DNA of 64,000 bases from Carnegiea gigantea (Eukaryota; Streptophyta; Magnoliopsida; Caryophyllales; Cactaceae): assembly GCA_029747015.1 (NCBI GenBank), contig JAKOGI010000569.1:380501-444500 (forward strand), in the 5' to 3' direction. A program made the translations under genes and the position numbers. Positions 32,955 through 44,790 of the stretch are shown piece by piece. The notes beneath the pieces were generated by a model that saw only the letters and a program-made list of their open reading frames with translations, made no database searches and was not told the DNA's origin. The stretch's first letter is position 1, and each line of letters begins with the position of its first letter.

Positions 32955-33164
32955 CAACTTAGGGACATCCATGGTGAGGTCAAAAAACATCTAAATGAGG
33001 GTCAAATGCTAGGTAAAAAGGCCTAAAATCCTGTAAAATGTAGAAAAGAATCACACCCAAGCATAAATCGAGAGTAGGAGCGTACATAATAACTTAAAGA
33101 AAAATATTCTCCTAAAAATGAAACAAAATAGACCTAAAATGATATACATATTGAGCACTTATCA
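32955..33164 (-). mobile_element. Solo LTR, 5' portion
   Basis: Continuation of the LTR at 20906-21973 on the far side of SIRE copy 1. On the minus strand it begins TGATAAGTGCTCAATATG at 33164. It is followed by TTGCT at 33165-33169, matching the left duplication. U3 sequence only, no coding content. Confidence 0.72.
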
Positions 33165-33169
33165 TTGCT
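33165..33169. repeat. Target-site duplication, right copy
   Basis: TTGCT, the partner of 20901-20905. Confidence 0.75.
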
Positions 33170-34669
33170 ATTCTCTCTTAAGCAATTATCATCAAATAAT
33201 GTCAATTATAATCTCATAATATTCATCAATATCAATCACAATAACCATACATTGTGTTTTCAGATATTCCAAAGATACCTTTCATACATATAGCATTGAA
33301 ACTTTGGACAGCTTTAATAACATGTAATCTTTGGAAAAATGTGACAATAATAATTACTAAACAATCTCATAGGAATCTAATGATATTAACTGACAGTAAT
33401 CAAAAGATTTTATGAGAATCCTTTCGTAATAAAGCTCACCATGCTTTGAAAGGAATTTGAGAATCATATTAAAATCAATAGTTATGGGCAAGCATTTTAA
33501 ACACAAATCAAGACAATATCTCACAATATTAAATAGGTATAAACCGCTCAAAAGGATTATGAGATAGAACAAATAAGAATTCGAAAGTCAGCTTAAACGA
33601 ACGAGTATTCCAAATTCAGCTTAACCGACATTAAAAGGAATAGACCCAAGCTCATATAATATGTATAACTTCATAACCAAGAAATACAAGACATCAAAAT
33701 GCAACTTTGCTTTCACTCAAAACTATCAAGGAAGCACTTAAAGGACTTTGAAAATAGGACTTTACACATAGGACATTCAACAAATTAGATAAACTTATAA
33801 TCTTGATGTCTTAAGAACATATATGCAGTGACACCATGTATATGCAAAAGAAGCAAGCCATAGTTACAAGATATCCACCAAAGTTAGATCAATTTACTTT
33901 ATCAAAACTTAGTCTAAGAACACTCAAAGTCGTACTTTAAGACTTTGACTTAAATAAAAAATACAGTTATCAAAGTGGGTATGATAAGACAAGATGAATA
34001 TAGCCTATAGTTAAATACAGAGCAACATATACAGTACTTAAATATATCAAATACATATCAAACACACTTTGAACACGTTAATTAACTCAATTAAATACAT
34101 AATAACCTTTTTCCCTTTCATCACAATACATCAAATATAGCCAACTCAACATTTAGAATCCAAGAAGTGAAGTATATATAAAACATAATGTGCAATACTA
34201 CAAAATCCATAGCTTTTTGTATAAGCCAAGGCGATTACAAAAATGGTAATAACTCGTACTAAAACGAGGACTCTTCAAATTTCTTGTATAAAGGTAGGAT
34301 TTAGTATTTATGACCATCGTAAATTTTCTCACACGTGGTGTAAGTGAAATGCATATACTGGATTGCAATGGAAGAATACACACACTTGCACATTTTATAT
34401 CCATACATACCTTCTGGGAAGTTGAAAATTTAGCTAGAGAAATTAGGAAAAAATGGGGACAAAATGAAAGCAACCATCACCAGCTAAACTCTTTCTACAA
34501 GATAAATCACTCGAATCCCATCTGAAAGTGTTCCTATATAGTCAATAAAGATAAATCTATATGACTACATGGTGTAAGAATGACACAGATAGAGTCGAAA
34601 TTTTAGAGCTGACATTAATTGATGGAAAAATTGAAGAGGTTAAAGTTATACCGGGAGACTTAAAAAAAT
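33170..34669. other. Unassigned AT-rich DNA
   Basis: About 1.5 kb without a recognisable gene or terminal structure. Short frames (33357-33572 minus, 34198-34473 minus, 34310-34525 plus) match nothing I know. It lies just upstream of a chromovirus integrase end on the plus strand, so part could be that element's decayed interior. Confidence 0.4.
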
Positions 34670-35200
34670 TATAAATAATAAAATCTTGTTGTCAACCATC
34701 AGAAAGAGATCATTTAGAAATTCAAATAGGGGGTATGGTTTCTCTACAAATCCCCTCAATCAAAGGAGTTTAGTGACTTGGTGGGTGACAAAGTGCTTTA
34801 GGTTTATCCAATTAAGGGAGTACAAAGATTTAACGTTAAAGAAAAGTTAAGCCGCTGGTTTATTAGGGCCTATAACATGACTGAGAAAATTAACCTTAGA
34901 GCTTATCAATTGGCTTACCATAAGAATTACAACATACATGATGTATTTTACATCTCACAACTTTGAAAGTATTTCAATAATCTCACCCATACCAAACTGC
35001 ATGAACTATTAGAAAATGATGTGGAAGGGTTAACCTACAATAAACAACTTGTGAGAATAGTTGATCATAAAGTTAAACAGTTCTGCAACAAGGTAACACC
35101 TTTAGTGAAAGTCATATGGACCCATCACAACACTTTTAAGGCTACATGGAAAACAAAAGATGAAATAACAATCCATTATCCTCATCCGCATCATAAGGAC
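34670..35200 (+). pseudogene. Chromovirus integrase C-terminus and chromodomain
   Basis: Split-frame reading gives the block before the integrase C-terminus (GDKVL, stop, VYPIKGVQRFNVKEKLSRWF, about 34785-34865), then AYQLAYHKNYNIHDVFYISQL, and in the frame from 35021 LTYNKQLVRIVDHKVKQF then TPLVKVIWTHHNTFKATW, the chromodomain pattern of Tekay/Del elements. This differs in sequence from the remnant at 8961-10200, so it is a separate insertion. Stops within the frame make it non-functional. A weak purine tract (GGGGGAGAAGGGC, 35216-35228) and TAACACCCCG follow, suggesting the start of its LTR. Confidence 0.65.
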
Positions 35201-36149
35201 ACTTGTTATAGTTTAGGGGGAGAAGGGCATAACACCCCGTTACCTAATCATGCTTAATGACTTTAAATCATGCAGTTGTATAATTATAACATTAATTAGA
35301 GTAGTGAAAGGAAATGTTCGAATTGAGTAATTTAATTAATTGCAAAAAATTTTTAAAACGCACTTGAACATAGATAATTATGCAGGCACAAACATATGTA
35401 TACGATCTGCATATAAGCACGAGTAACGCCAGGATTTAACAAGAACTAATCTAAATTGCTTAATGATTAAGAAAAAGAAAAATATGTATAAGCAAAATTA
35501 GAAAGTACAAATAAAACACAACCAAATGTGTGGCCAAAAAAATTGACCGATGCACCCCCATTTCTACCCATTGTCATACCTTAGCTCTAATAAAGAGACG
35601 AGGTCGAGGTCATCTTGCAAAAAGAATCGAATCTAAAATCTCAGAGACAACAATTCACTCACTGAGGAAGGAAACCACCTGATGGAGGATAGAGAATCAC
35701 TTGTAAAGGTGAACAAGAAGGAATACAGACACCACAAATCAGATAGAGTGGTGCAAAACTATTTGGCTTGATTCAGTGCCTATTTGTCTTCAATGTCATA
35801 TGAGTCTTGGCTCCTCTCATATTGATCCATGACTTTTTTTAGTTACAATTTAGTGATTATCCTTTTGGAAAGAGTTTCAGCGTCTAACATTATAACATAT
35901 CGTTTGCTTATGAGGTTCTTGATTGTTATTAAAGAGGGTGTCTAAATCAAAGGTAAAATGTCTCATGTACCTTATGATGAATTTTACCTAAACGAGCTAT
36001 AGTCTTGATATAAGAACTTCAGAATTTCATTTTAACAATTTCTTCACTACATTTTGTACTAAGCAAAAACGCTCATTCATCCCCAAGCTAATATGTGTAG
36101 TTATCATTTGGAAAATGTCGATAACAACCCTGAATTATAGGCTTTCCTT
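35201..36149. other. Possible chromovirus LTR start, otherwise unassigned
   Basis: A purine tract at 35216-35228 and TAACACCCCG after it look like the beginning of a chromovirus 3' LTR, but no end could be placed. The rest, to about 36150, shows no coding motif. Confidence 0.35.
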
Positions 36150-36560
36150 TCTTAAGGATCACTTAATTTGCCATCAAGTGGTTAACTAGGTGATCCTAAT
36201 TTGGAGGCATCACCACTTGTGCTTTGATCATGGTGCGAGACTTGTACTCTATGTCAAATCTTATAAGTTCAATAACTAATAGAACTATTCTCCCTAAATA
36301 GTCATTTTTGTGCATTATCTTTTTAAGCAGCTGCTTTGTAAGTACCGGAATAAGATATGCTATAGAGTACAACATAAATTTTCTAATTGCCATAACCAAT
36401 TCCATAGCAAACTTCTCAATGTTAAGATAGTAACGCTCTAATCCTACTACAACATGGCTAATAGAGTACATAGATATTTGTCTTTCACTATCCACTTTCA
36501 CTACTACAAGACTGATCATTATGTTTGATGCTAATAGTAGGATCCTTTAGAGCCAAAGCA
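36150..36560 (-). pseudogene. Tat-like Ty3/gypsy RNase H fragment
   Basis: The minus-strand frame at 36519-36196 reads YSISHVVVGLERYYLNIEKF, AMELVMAIRKFMLY and LLKKIMHKNDYLGRIV, matching the Ty3/gypsy RNase H blocks YYVSR..L..AE.RY..IEK.AL and the later LK.IL.KP...GR. It would remove RNA from RNA-DNA hybrids during reverse transcription. An upstream trace of the first RNase H block is seen to about 36545. No RT or integrase is attached, so it is a lone fragment. It could come from the same family as the gag at 13571-14726, but that is only a guess. Confidence 0.65.
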
Positions 36561-37299
36561 CACGTTAGAGTCTATGCAGAAAATATAACTCATCTGACCC
36601 ATAGTAAGGAACAATGAAGATGCTTGCATAATAGTTTTGATGAAAGACAAAGGATTGATTGTAAGAGTTTAGCCAAGGCCTAGTCGGAGTCCCGCATGTG
36701 AAAACAACGATAGAGGTACCAATTAAATTGTCCTAGCTAGGGATACATAAAAGTAATCATATGCAAATCCATGTCAACACCATTAGAGTAAACTATTCAA
36801 GTTAATCTCATCAAAACATAGAGGTCATACATTTTTTAGAATATTCATGACTAAAATCATTTATGCTTAAAGGGATTTTTGGTGCTTAGGTGTTCATTCT
36901 CTTCAGAGAAATATTTCCTGACTTATTAATGGCAATATAGACCTTAGTCTAGTTGATGTTTATTAAGGTAAAGGATTAATTTATTTTTATCTTTTTTTTT
37001 ATCATAGTCATTGACATTATTCCTCTAATTATTATTAATCATGCTCAAGGGAGTTAGAGGATCAAGTCAAGAACGGAAATTAGCTATAAGCAGCTAAACA
37101 AGTTGAAACTCAAATTACTAAGGAAACGGCTTGCTGTCACCATCAAAATTAAATGTTGCCAATACAATGTCAAGCACCTAGGTTAAGCACATAGTGCAAT
37201 TAGCAAAAGGATTTAGAAGCAATAGCCAACTCAATAGTCGTCTTCATATAACAGAAGCGTAGAAGATTGTTCCCTCATGTAAAAAGTGATCAAGATTAA
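36561..37299. other. Unassigned DNA
   Basis: No coding motif. The right part may be U3 of the copia LTR that follows. Its start could not be fixed. Confidence 0.35.
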
Positions 37300-38239
37300 A
37301 TCGAAGCGATTTGCCAAAGAAATAAAGGATCAAACTCTCTAATTTAGTGTCAAAGTCCCTACTAGCATAATAGGAGTGACTTAGAGACAATACTTCTATA
37401 AATAGAAGACAAAGGTTTTAGATCAAAAGAAACACGCAACGGCTAAATCAATTACATCCAATGGTTCAGGGGAATCAAGAACATCTGTAAATAGAGACCA
37501 TAGGAAGATTGAATGTTACAACAATTAAGGAAAGAAAAAATCATACTGTGTTATAGCTATAATCATAGTACTCATCTCATACATTTCAATTATCTATACT
37601 ACTTGCATAATAGGAGTGACTCAGAGACAATGCTTCTATATTGAGAATGCGAGTGTGTACTATAGGGGATTGATTTGTTAGAGTGTCTTGGGAAAACTTT
37701 TTCTATCAACAAGGAGTTAGGGTGCCCTTGTTGTGTTGTATAAGTTATGACAAAGTTCCTAGGGAAAACTCTATATGTAACAAGAAGTAGTGAGGCTGTT
37801 CTTAACCACCGTGCTTCTGAGAGTTGGGGACCTCTAGAAGTTGGGTTTGTTAGAGTGTTTGAGAAAACCCTTATTTTAGCTAGGACACAAGGGACTCTTA
37901 TGAAATCTATCTTAGGAAGATAGGGGATTGATTGAATCATGAGGTCTAGGAAAAGGTGTTAGGTGGTGATGTTGCCAAAGGTTGATTTGGGTGAACCGTA
38001 TGACAAATTTAGTGTCTCTGATCTCTTTACTTCTCTCTCTTACTTTATAATGAGATATATTGCTTCTCATTAATCAGAGACTTTGTCTAGTTCACTCGAC
38101 TTAACCCATCTTAAAGACATATTCTCTCTATATCATATTTTCCATCTTAGTAAATAATTTTTTTTAATGACTAAAGTTTTCATTAATCACCCTATTCACC
38201 CCTTTCTAAGCTGATTTACCTTGCATAGTGCAACCACTA
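37300..38239 (+). mobile_element. 5' LTR of a SIRE-like copia (copy 3), start uncertain
   Basis: Ends just before a degenerate tRNA-Met primer site, after CCCTATTCACCCCTTTC, the kind of LTR tail also seen in SIRE copies 1 and 2. A core-promoter-like segment ending CTTCTATAAATAG is at 37361-37406, and its first 40 bases occur again 240 bp later (37601-37640). The left boundary is not visible. The matching 3' LTR is not in the window. Confidence 0.5.
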
Positions 38240-38241
38240 AT

Positions 38242-38253
38242 TGGTGTTAAAGC
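38242..38253 (+). other. Degenerate tRNA-Met primer-binding site
   Basis: TGGTGTTAAAGC, eight of twelve bases as in TGGTATCAGAGC, in the right place between the LTR tail and gag. Confidence 0.6.
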
Positions 38254-38279
38254 CTATGTCACTAACATTTGACTTAATC

Positions 38280-39330
38280 GCAAACATTAGTGGAGATAAT
38301 GACAATGTCTGGGACCTCTAAAATGGATTAAGATAGGTTATACATTATACCTCCATTATTTAAACGAAGTAACTTTGCATATTAAAAAAAAAGAAAACCT
38401 CATGCAGATATTTTTGAAAGACTAAGAAGTGGAGATTTGAAACACTGTTAACAAAGGAGAATATGTCTTAATAAAACCCAAGAAATGAAATAACAAATAA
38501 GAGCTGATTCCAAAAGCTAAAGAAGAATTCACAAAAGAGAAAGAGCTATAATTTAGAAAAACCATAGAACTTTGAACATCCATATCTATGTAATTGATCC
38601 TGGCAAATTCAACCAAGTCTCCACATGTGAGATTGTCAGGGAAATGTGTGATACCTTCCTCACTACATTGTGAGTGAACCAGCTAAGTTAGAGAAACCAA
38701 TATAAGTATTTTTGTTCATTCGTATAAACCCTTTAAAATGCTACAGAATGAATCTAATGAAAGAAACATGCACGAGTTCAAAGAGATTATCAGCAACCTT
38801 AAATCTTTGGCCAGAAAGATACTTATATGTCTCTCTAGAATCAAGTTAGGACCAAAAGTGACAACCATTAAAGAAGTTCAAAATATCAATATACTTCAAC
38901 TTGATGATTTGTTAGGAAAGCGGATTACTCAAGATATCCATCATCAAGAAGTACCAGATGATCTGCCCAATTGTGGAGTTGCTCCGAAAGTCACTAAGGA
39001 AGGCATTAACTATCAAGATCAGTATATATAAAGAAAAGGAAGTAATTAATGGCAATGATTATCAGATAGTTCAGGAAATTCCTAAGCAAACAAACAATGA
39101 TTATCAGATAATTCAGGAAATTCCTAAGCAAACAAAACTTTGACTCCAAAAACCTCTTCAGAGGAAACTTACAAAAATCCAAAGGTAGCAAATCTCATCA
39201 TCAGATATCTCAAAAAAGGCTTCTTGGCTCACAACACGTATCCTTCAACAAAGAAGGTACAAGATTTGATTTCAAATGAAAAAAAGTGTTTTAAATAATT
39301 TACTTATGTATGAAAGTACACATGTGAATA
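38280..39330 (+). pseudogene. SIRE-like gag remnant (copy 3)
   Basis: Copia gag across several broken frames. Near 38310 the reading SGTSKMD..IIPPLFKRSNF matches the start of the capsid domain (P-P-x-F-N-G-x-N/H). The frame at 38738-39031 reads MHEFKEIISNLKSLARKI then KVTTIKEVQNINILQLDDLL, which aligns block for block with the SIRE gag at 23495 (THITNELKSLGKS, KVTAIEEAKDMNKITLDELI). A decayed CX2C zinc block appears near 39280. A 42-bp tandem duplication sits at 39054-39137. Stops and shifts throughout. Confidence 0.7.
39054..39137 (+). repeat. 42-bp tandem duplication inside gag remnant
   Basis: Two nearly identical 42-bp units (AATGATTATCAGATAGTTCA and so on), coding NDYQIVQEIPKQTN twice in one frame. 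Confidence 0.9.
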
Positions 39331-39779
39331 GCCAAGACAAACTTGAGGCTTCCAAAGTTGACAAGCTATGAAACTTAGGGAATCCTTAGAAAGATCAAGG
39401 GATCCTTTCAGAAAACAACAAAGAGACCATAACTTTCATCAAGGGATATCAGAGAGGTACTGACCTCAATGGAAGTCAGGATCATTGAAGATATCATATG
39501 AGATATCATAGGAACCATAACTCTGATTCCAAAGCATATAACGGAGGATCTAACTTCATAAAAGCTTATAACAACTCTAACTACCAACAAAGATATCACA
39601 ATAGCTCTAGCTTAGATGTCATATCTCGATACCTTGGAGATCCCAAGATTCACAGTCACTCTGCCTTTAGAAAATAAAGAAATCTAAATACTCCGTATGA
39701 AAAGAGAGATGAGAAACAAACATAGGTCTCTAAGGAAGGTAGATATTAAGATATGCTCCTTGACTGAGGACCCAACTTT

Positions 39780-41164
39780 GACTCAAAGGTTACAAAAAGG
39801 TTTACTTTTATTTTATAGATGTGCTTGAAGATAGAAGATGACATATAGTGTCTAGATAGTGGATGCTCCCAGCACATAACTGGTTAATGCATCCTTCTTC
39901 ACTGAAATCCAAATGAAAGCCATATAAAATGTTATCATTCAGAGATAAAGGGAGGGAAAAAATCACTAGGCATGGCAAAGACGGTAAAAAAATCTTCCAC
40001 ACCCTTCTTAATTTTCATTTAGAGGAAAAATTAAAGTTAATTTGTTGAGTGTGTGCGAAATGAGTAATAAAGAGAAAAAAGTAGTATTCATTTCATCAAA
40101 ATACAACGTTATCAACTCTTATACTAGAAAAGTAACACTCTCTGGACCTAGAATTATGATACATATATTTTATGCTTAGATTTAGTTAAAGTATAGAATC
40201 TTGTATGTATTAAGGTGCATTATGATGAATTTTGGCTTTGGCATGGAAGATTAGGTTGTGCAAACATGTATACCATTAACAAAATTGTTAAACACGGACT
40301 ATTCGGAGGACTATTCAAGCATAATTTCACCAAGGCAAGAGCCTATAATGCATGTGTCAGACGTAAACAAGTTGAAGCCCTCTTTACATCAATTAAATGT
40401 GTATCAATAACCAAACCTCCTAGGATGTTGCATATAGATCTATGTCAACCTACTAGAATTCAAAGTCTTAATGGGAGGAAGTATATGTTTGTTATTATCG
40501 AAGATTATTCTATATGCATATGGACTTTATTTTGAAGGATAAAATTGAACAATTCAAAGAATTTGTCTGACTAATTGAACAAGTGCAGGTGTTAAAGGCT
40601 TTAACAATGACATCTATTAGAGGTGACGATGGAAGCGAGTTTGATGAAGAAGATTTCATTGAGGATTGGAAGAAGCATGGCGTATCTCACAACATTTCGA
40701 TTCTAAGGACTCCATAACAAAGTAGCGTGATTGAAAGAGAAAATAGAACTCTTAAAGACATAGTAAGGACCATGATTAGTGAAACTGATCTTCTGAAATC
40801 CTTCTGGCTAGAAACAATAAGCATAGCAAATTATATTCTCAATAGATGCCTTATCTGACTAATTTTGAAGAAATCTTCTCATGAGCTCTTCAAGGGAAAG
40901 ACGCCAAATGTATCTTACTTTAAGGCTTTTAAAAGCAGGTGTTACATTCATGATAATGGTAAGAATAATCTTAGAAAATTTGACACCAGGAATGAGGAAG
41001 GTATTTTTATGGCATACTCATCCTATATCGAAGTTTATACGGTTTATAACAGGAGCATAAAAATCTATGAAAAAGAAGCATTGATGTTATCTTTTATGAG
41101 AATAATGATAGACGTGTCAGGTCATCTTCTCTTTCTAATACTTTTAGCTGAACAAGATTACTAG
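39780..41164 (+). pseudogene. SIRE-like protease and integrase remnant (copy 3)
   Basis: The protease active site is readable at 39852-39884 as LDSGCSQHITG, keeping Asp-Ser-Gly. The integrase zinc region is in the frame at 40215-40535 (FWLWHGRLGCANMYTINKIV to YNACVRRKQVEALF). The second zinc His of the usual GHA reads Cys here and the first CxxC Cys reads Asn-Ala. The core follows: LHIDLCQPTRIQ, then IRGDDGSEFDE and a block where NGV around the catalytic Glu has decayed to SSVIERENRT. The frame at 40865-41164 gives SHELFKGKTPNVSYFKAF and FMAYSSY. The copia domain order is kept, but catalytic residues and frame are lost. Confidence 0.75.
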
Positions 41165-41930
41165 AGATAAAGAATAACTAATTCAATCCGTGACTCAAAA
41201 AGATCTCAATAATATTCAACCATATGAAAAGGATCAAGATGTTAGAGAGTCTAATCCTCTAGTCACTCTGAGAAAACAATTGCAGGAGCCAAAGAGAAGG
41301 TTTAAGAACTATTCAGCTCATCCAATTGAAAACGTGCTATTTGAAACAGTTAATAACTCACTTCTTTTCAGAAACTTATGTGGTATTCATTCATTCATAT
41401 CTCTCATTGAACTTAAGAGTCTTTAAGAAGCTCTTGAAGACCCTTACTAGACCATAGCCATGTAATAAGAGCTTAAATAGTTTGAAAGAAACAAGGTATG
41501 GACCTTGATCAGTATACCCAAGAATCACCCTGTTATAGGAATCAAATACATAATCAGAAATAAACTAGGTGAAACAGGGTGGTTGCTAGAAATAAAGTTG
41601 AACTTGTGGCAAATGGGTATAATCAAGTAGAAGGAATAGATTATGATGAGGCATTTACGCCTATAGCCAGACTTGAAGCCATTAGACTTCTACTTACATT
41701 TGCATCTGTATGAATACTAATTGTATCAAATGATGATGAAATGTGCCTTCTTGAATGGTTATTCCTAAGAAGAGGTATATATTGAGCTAGCTCTTGGTTT
41801 TGGGGATTCAAAGAAACCTCATCTTGTGTACAAACTACACAAAGCTTTTTATGGTCTTAAGCAAGCTCCTTGAGCCTGGTATGAAAGATTAAGCAAGTTT
41901 CTACTTGATCATATTTTCAAACTACTTTAA
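41165..41930 (+). pseudogene. SIRE-like reverse transcriptase remnant (copy 3)
   Basis: RVT_2-type blocks in broken frames: NKVWTLISIPKNHPVIGIKY at about 41490-41550, NQVEGIDYDEAFTPIARLEA at 41620-41680, MKCAFLNGYS at about 41738-41768, then FYGLKQAP, stop, AWYERLSKFLLDH to about 41912. Similarity ends near 41930, before the YVDD active site, and RNase H is missing altogether. The next recognisable part is the third ORF at 42245, so a deletion of roughly 1 kb of pol has taken place. Confidence 0.75.
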
Positions 41931-42181
41931 ATTTCTTTCATTTGAATTTTAAAATCTTCGATTTCAAATTTTTTGAAGTCAATCTAAATTATGGCTTGTT
42001 CTGAAATAACAAGGTATTTACCACTTGTAACCATTAGTTAATTATTGCATGTTCATTTATTGGTCCATTCTAGCAACTATTATAGCTAACCATCTTTACA
42101 TCTCCACAACTCCCTCTCTTTCATTCTTAAGGTGAACTCTTCCGTCACGTTGAGAAAAACTCTCTCAATCTTGATTCTGAT

Positions 42182-42211
42182 CACACACACACACACACAC
42201 TCTCTCTCTCG
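42182..42211. repeat. CA/CT microsatellite
   Basis: About nine CA units followed by five TC units, about 35 bp before the third-ORF remnant, in the same place as the CT-rich leader of SIRE copy 1. Confidence 0.9.
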
Positions 42212-42244
42212 CGCCTATATTCTAAAATTTTGCACTTTTTCACC

Positions 42245-43258
42245 ATGGCAAAAAAGTAGAGTGCTGTCAAGAGATCAACTCTAGGAGACGCTCCAAATTT
42301 CATCTAAACGAGAGCAAGGGGCAAAAGTTCATTGAGAATTTCTTCCCAAGAACATAGATCTCCGACCAAAGACGAAGAAGGTGAAGGTGAGGAGAACTTT
42401 GTCTGTATTCATATGAAATACCCTAATGCCTGATTCCCCAAATTCTTCAAGGAAATTAGGTTTAGCTTTTGGTCTACGTCAGAATCTTTAGGATGCAAAA
42501 CCATATTTTGACTTGAAGATGAGCTATACACTCATTGCGTCATGCTATTCTATGTTAATTTTAGGAAGGAAATCCCTAAGGAATGTGTCTACTACTCATT
42601 TGCAGTTAAGGTAGTTAAGATAGAGTTTATTAGTAATGAATTAAGAGAATTGTTTAGTATCAATTCTCACAAAAGGTCAAGCCCTTCTACCCTCTTTGAG
42701 TCCAAAGCCTCTATTAAATTTCTTGAGAAGTATAGCAGAGTCCAAAGAAGGAATGTAGTCTATCCTACACTATCTTCTACTCTAAGGCTAGAATTCTTGA
42801 GTAGATTATGATTTGAGCCCTACTCCCTCATGAATTCTCTTGTGAAAACCTAAATGATCAAGTTTTGGCCTTTTGTATCAAATTCTTAAACCCTATAATA
42901 TCAACTTGCTAGAATGATTTTACCTTACATGGAGAGCATTGTTATAGATACCTTCAAAAGGAACTCCCATCTGTCCTATTTCAATCCTCTTACTCTTCTT
43001 CAAACAGTTCAATGTTTCTCTTACTGATGAGGAATGTGTAAAGGAGCTTATCATATAATTGATGAGACAACCTTGATCAATCTAAAATATAAGAAGACAA
43101 AGAATAAGGGGTTGCACGCTGATTACTTGTCAAACAAGGGAAATAGTGCTAGATCTATGAACAAGGCTTTACAGTTTGTGCTCCAGACTGATAGTGTCAT
43201 AGACTCTGATTGCTATTTTTTAGAGCAAAATATCAAGGCTCACTACTGTGGTCAATAG
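42245..43258 (+). pseudogene. Third-ORF remnant of SIRE-like copy 3
   Basis: Starts at an ATG (MAKK, then stop), continues RTRARGKSSLRISSQEHRSP and an acidic stretch, as in the basic-acidic N-terminal part of the SIRE third ORF. The frame at 42542-42811 (preceded by ELYTHCV) reads MLFYVNFRKEIPKECVYYSF then VVKIEFISNELRELFSI. This resembles the copy 2 stretch LADFYANC..VVTSAVNEWHFSF..LGDILGI in spacing and character. A later frame (43034-43258) has CKGAYHIIDETTLINLKYKK. The match is weak, positional and by eye, but it falls exactly where the third ORF belongs. Function unknown. Cut short by the Athila-like insertion at 43400. Confidence 0.5.
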
Positions 43259-43399
43259 CATGGAGTCAGAGGTTCCAAGGCTCAATGGGGTTAGTGCGAC
43301 TCTCTAAGTAGAAATTGGCCATTAACTGTCATTTATAAAGAGGAGTCTCTTAGTGGATCGAAGTAGTGTGGATCTTCAAGTCTTAAAAATTAGATCAAA

Positions 43400-43749
43400 T
43401 GCTTGTAAGTGCATAAGGTGTTGTATACTGGCAAGTATATAAGTGTTGTGTTCCATAGAGAACAGTAGTAACCTTAATTGTACTTTTCTAATTAAATAAA
43501 AAATCTATTCAAGTGAGGGGCTTAATAATCAAATTAAAAGTAATAAAACTAAGAAAAATTATAAAGTCAAGAAAGTAAAACAAACAAATTAGAGACAATC
43601 TAGGGCTTTGACTTTTCACTGATAACTTCAGTATTGGACTACTAACTCTAACAGGGGTTCAATTATTCTGTTAAATAACCTAAAGTCCAAGCATTAGCCA
43701 TGAGTCAAGAAGATTAATTATAATTATCATTTGATGTTGTTTATCTACT
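43400..43749 (-). repeat. Athila-like 3' LTR, 3' portion
   Basis: Ends on the minus strand with CACTTACAAGCA at 43400. The neighbouring TACTGGCAAGTATA and GTTCCATAGAGAAC words are typical of plant Ty3/gypsy LTR ends. Joined with 46920-48479 it makes an LTR of about 1.9 kb. Confidence 0.6.
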
Positions 43750-44772
43750 TGAAGTGGATGGGAAGGCCTATAATCACATGAGTGATTAAACTTCAACAAC
43801 CATAAATCAACAAGACCTTGAATCAAGTGAGGCCTTGAGTAACATAAGGAAAAAAACTAAGGGAATTTTTGTAGATTTTTGAATATGGGAGAAAAGCAAA
43901 TAAGATGGTATGATGAAGATAAAGGCTCAAGCCTTCACTTAGCCTAACAATTCACCAATTAATTCTATAAAACAAAGCACTGAGAATTAATCTAAAGGAT
44001 GACTCAATCACCATCCAAATATACAAGTACTTGAAATGACAAGAGAGATTTTCTTTGTGGAAGAGAAAAGCATTCTAGTTTCCATGCATTGCTTCTCAAA
44101 TCAAGTCTATCTCTAACTGGATACAACGAGGCTAAATTATAGCCACAATATAAGTGCCCCCTTCCCTCAGCTACAAAAATAAGCTAATAGAAATGAACCA
44201 CCTATGGGTTTAGTCTGAACTAATAGGATTCAAGCATCCACTATAGCCAATAATATTCAGACAACTATTTAAGGATATTCAAAATAGAAGCTTCTAGACT
44301 AGTGATGAATTGTCCGAAATGCAAGGCCAGAATTTTACTACATTTGTACTTGATCGATGGCATCATCCACTATCCCATAGAGAGGAATTTCGGGAATATA
44401 TTCAAAAGGTAATTTGCTGGAGGCGTCACCTAACTTATTATAAAATATTAACCACTTAACCATCCATTTGCTAGCCCAATTAAGCTTTTAATCAAAACTA
44501 TGCATTACCCAAATGTGCACCAACCCCTGCTAAGTTTAAGCTCTATAACTTATTCAATACATGGAATTTAAAGGAGAGCTATAGCTTGTTAGCCAATAGA
44601 CAACTGAGCTATCCAACTATAATTAAAACACTAATTTTAGAGCTTATTTAATCATCCAAAAAAATTCTAGATAGCTTCTACTAAAAGCTTTATTTGACAT
44701 AATCCATCACTAACAAGTGACTTATGAACCTAATCAACTTAGAAAGATCATTTGGGCTCTTGCTCTGTATCA
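43750..44772 (-). repeat. 3' LTR of the gag-only element
   Basis: 1023 bp. On the minus strand from TGATACAGAGCAAGAGCCC (44772) to CTTCA (43750). Its partner at 45881-46914 shares the order of motifs, with many substitutions and small gaps. Confidence 0.85.
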
Positions 44773-44790
44773 AACTACCCTTCTTCAAAA
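44773..44790 (-). other. Polypurine tract of the gag-only element
   Basis: Minus strand TTGAAGAAGGGTAGT right before the LTR start at 44772. Confidence 0.6.
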
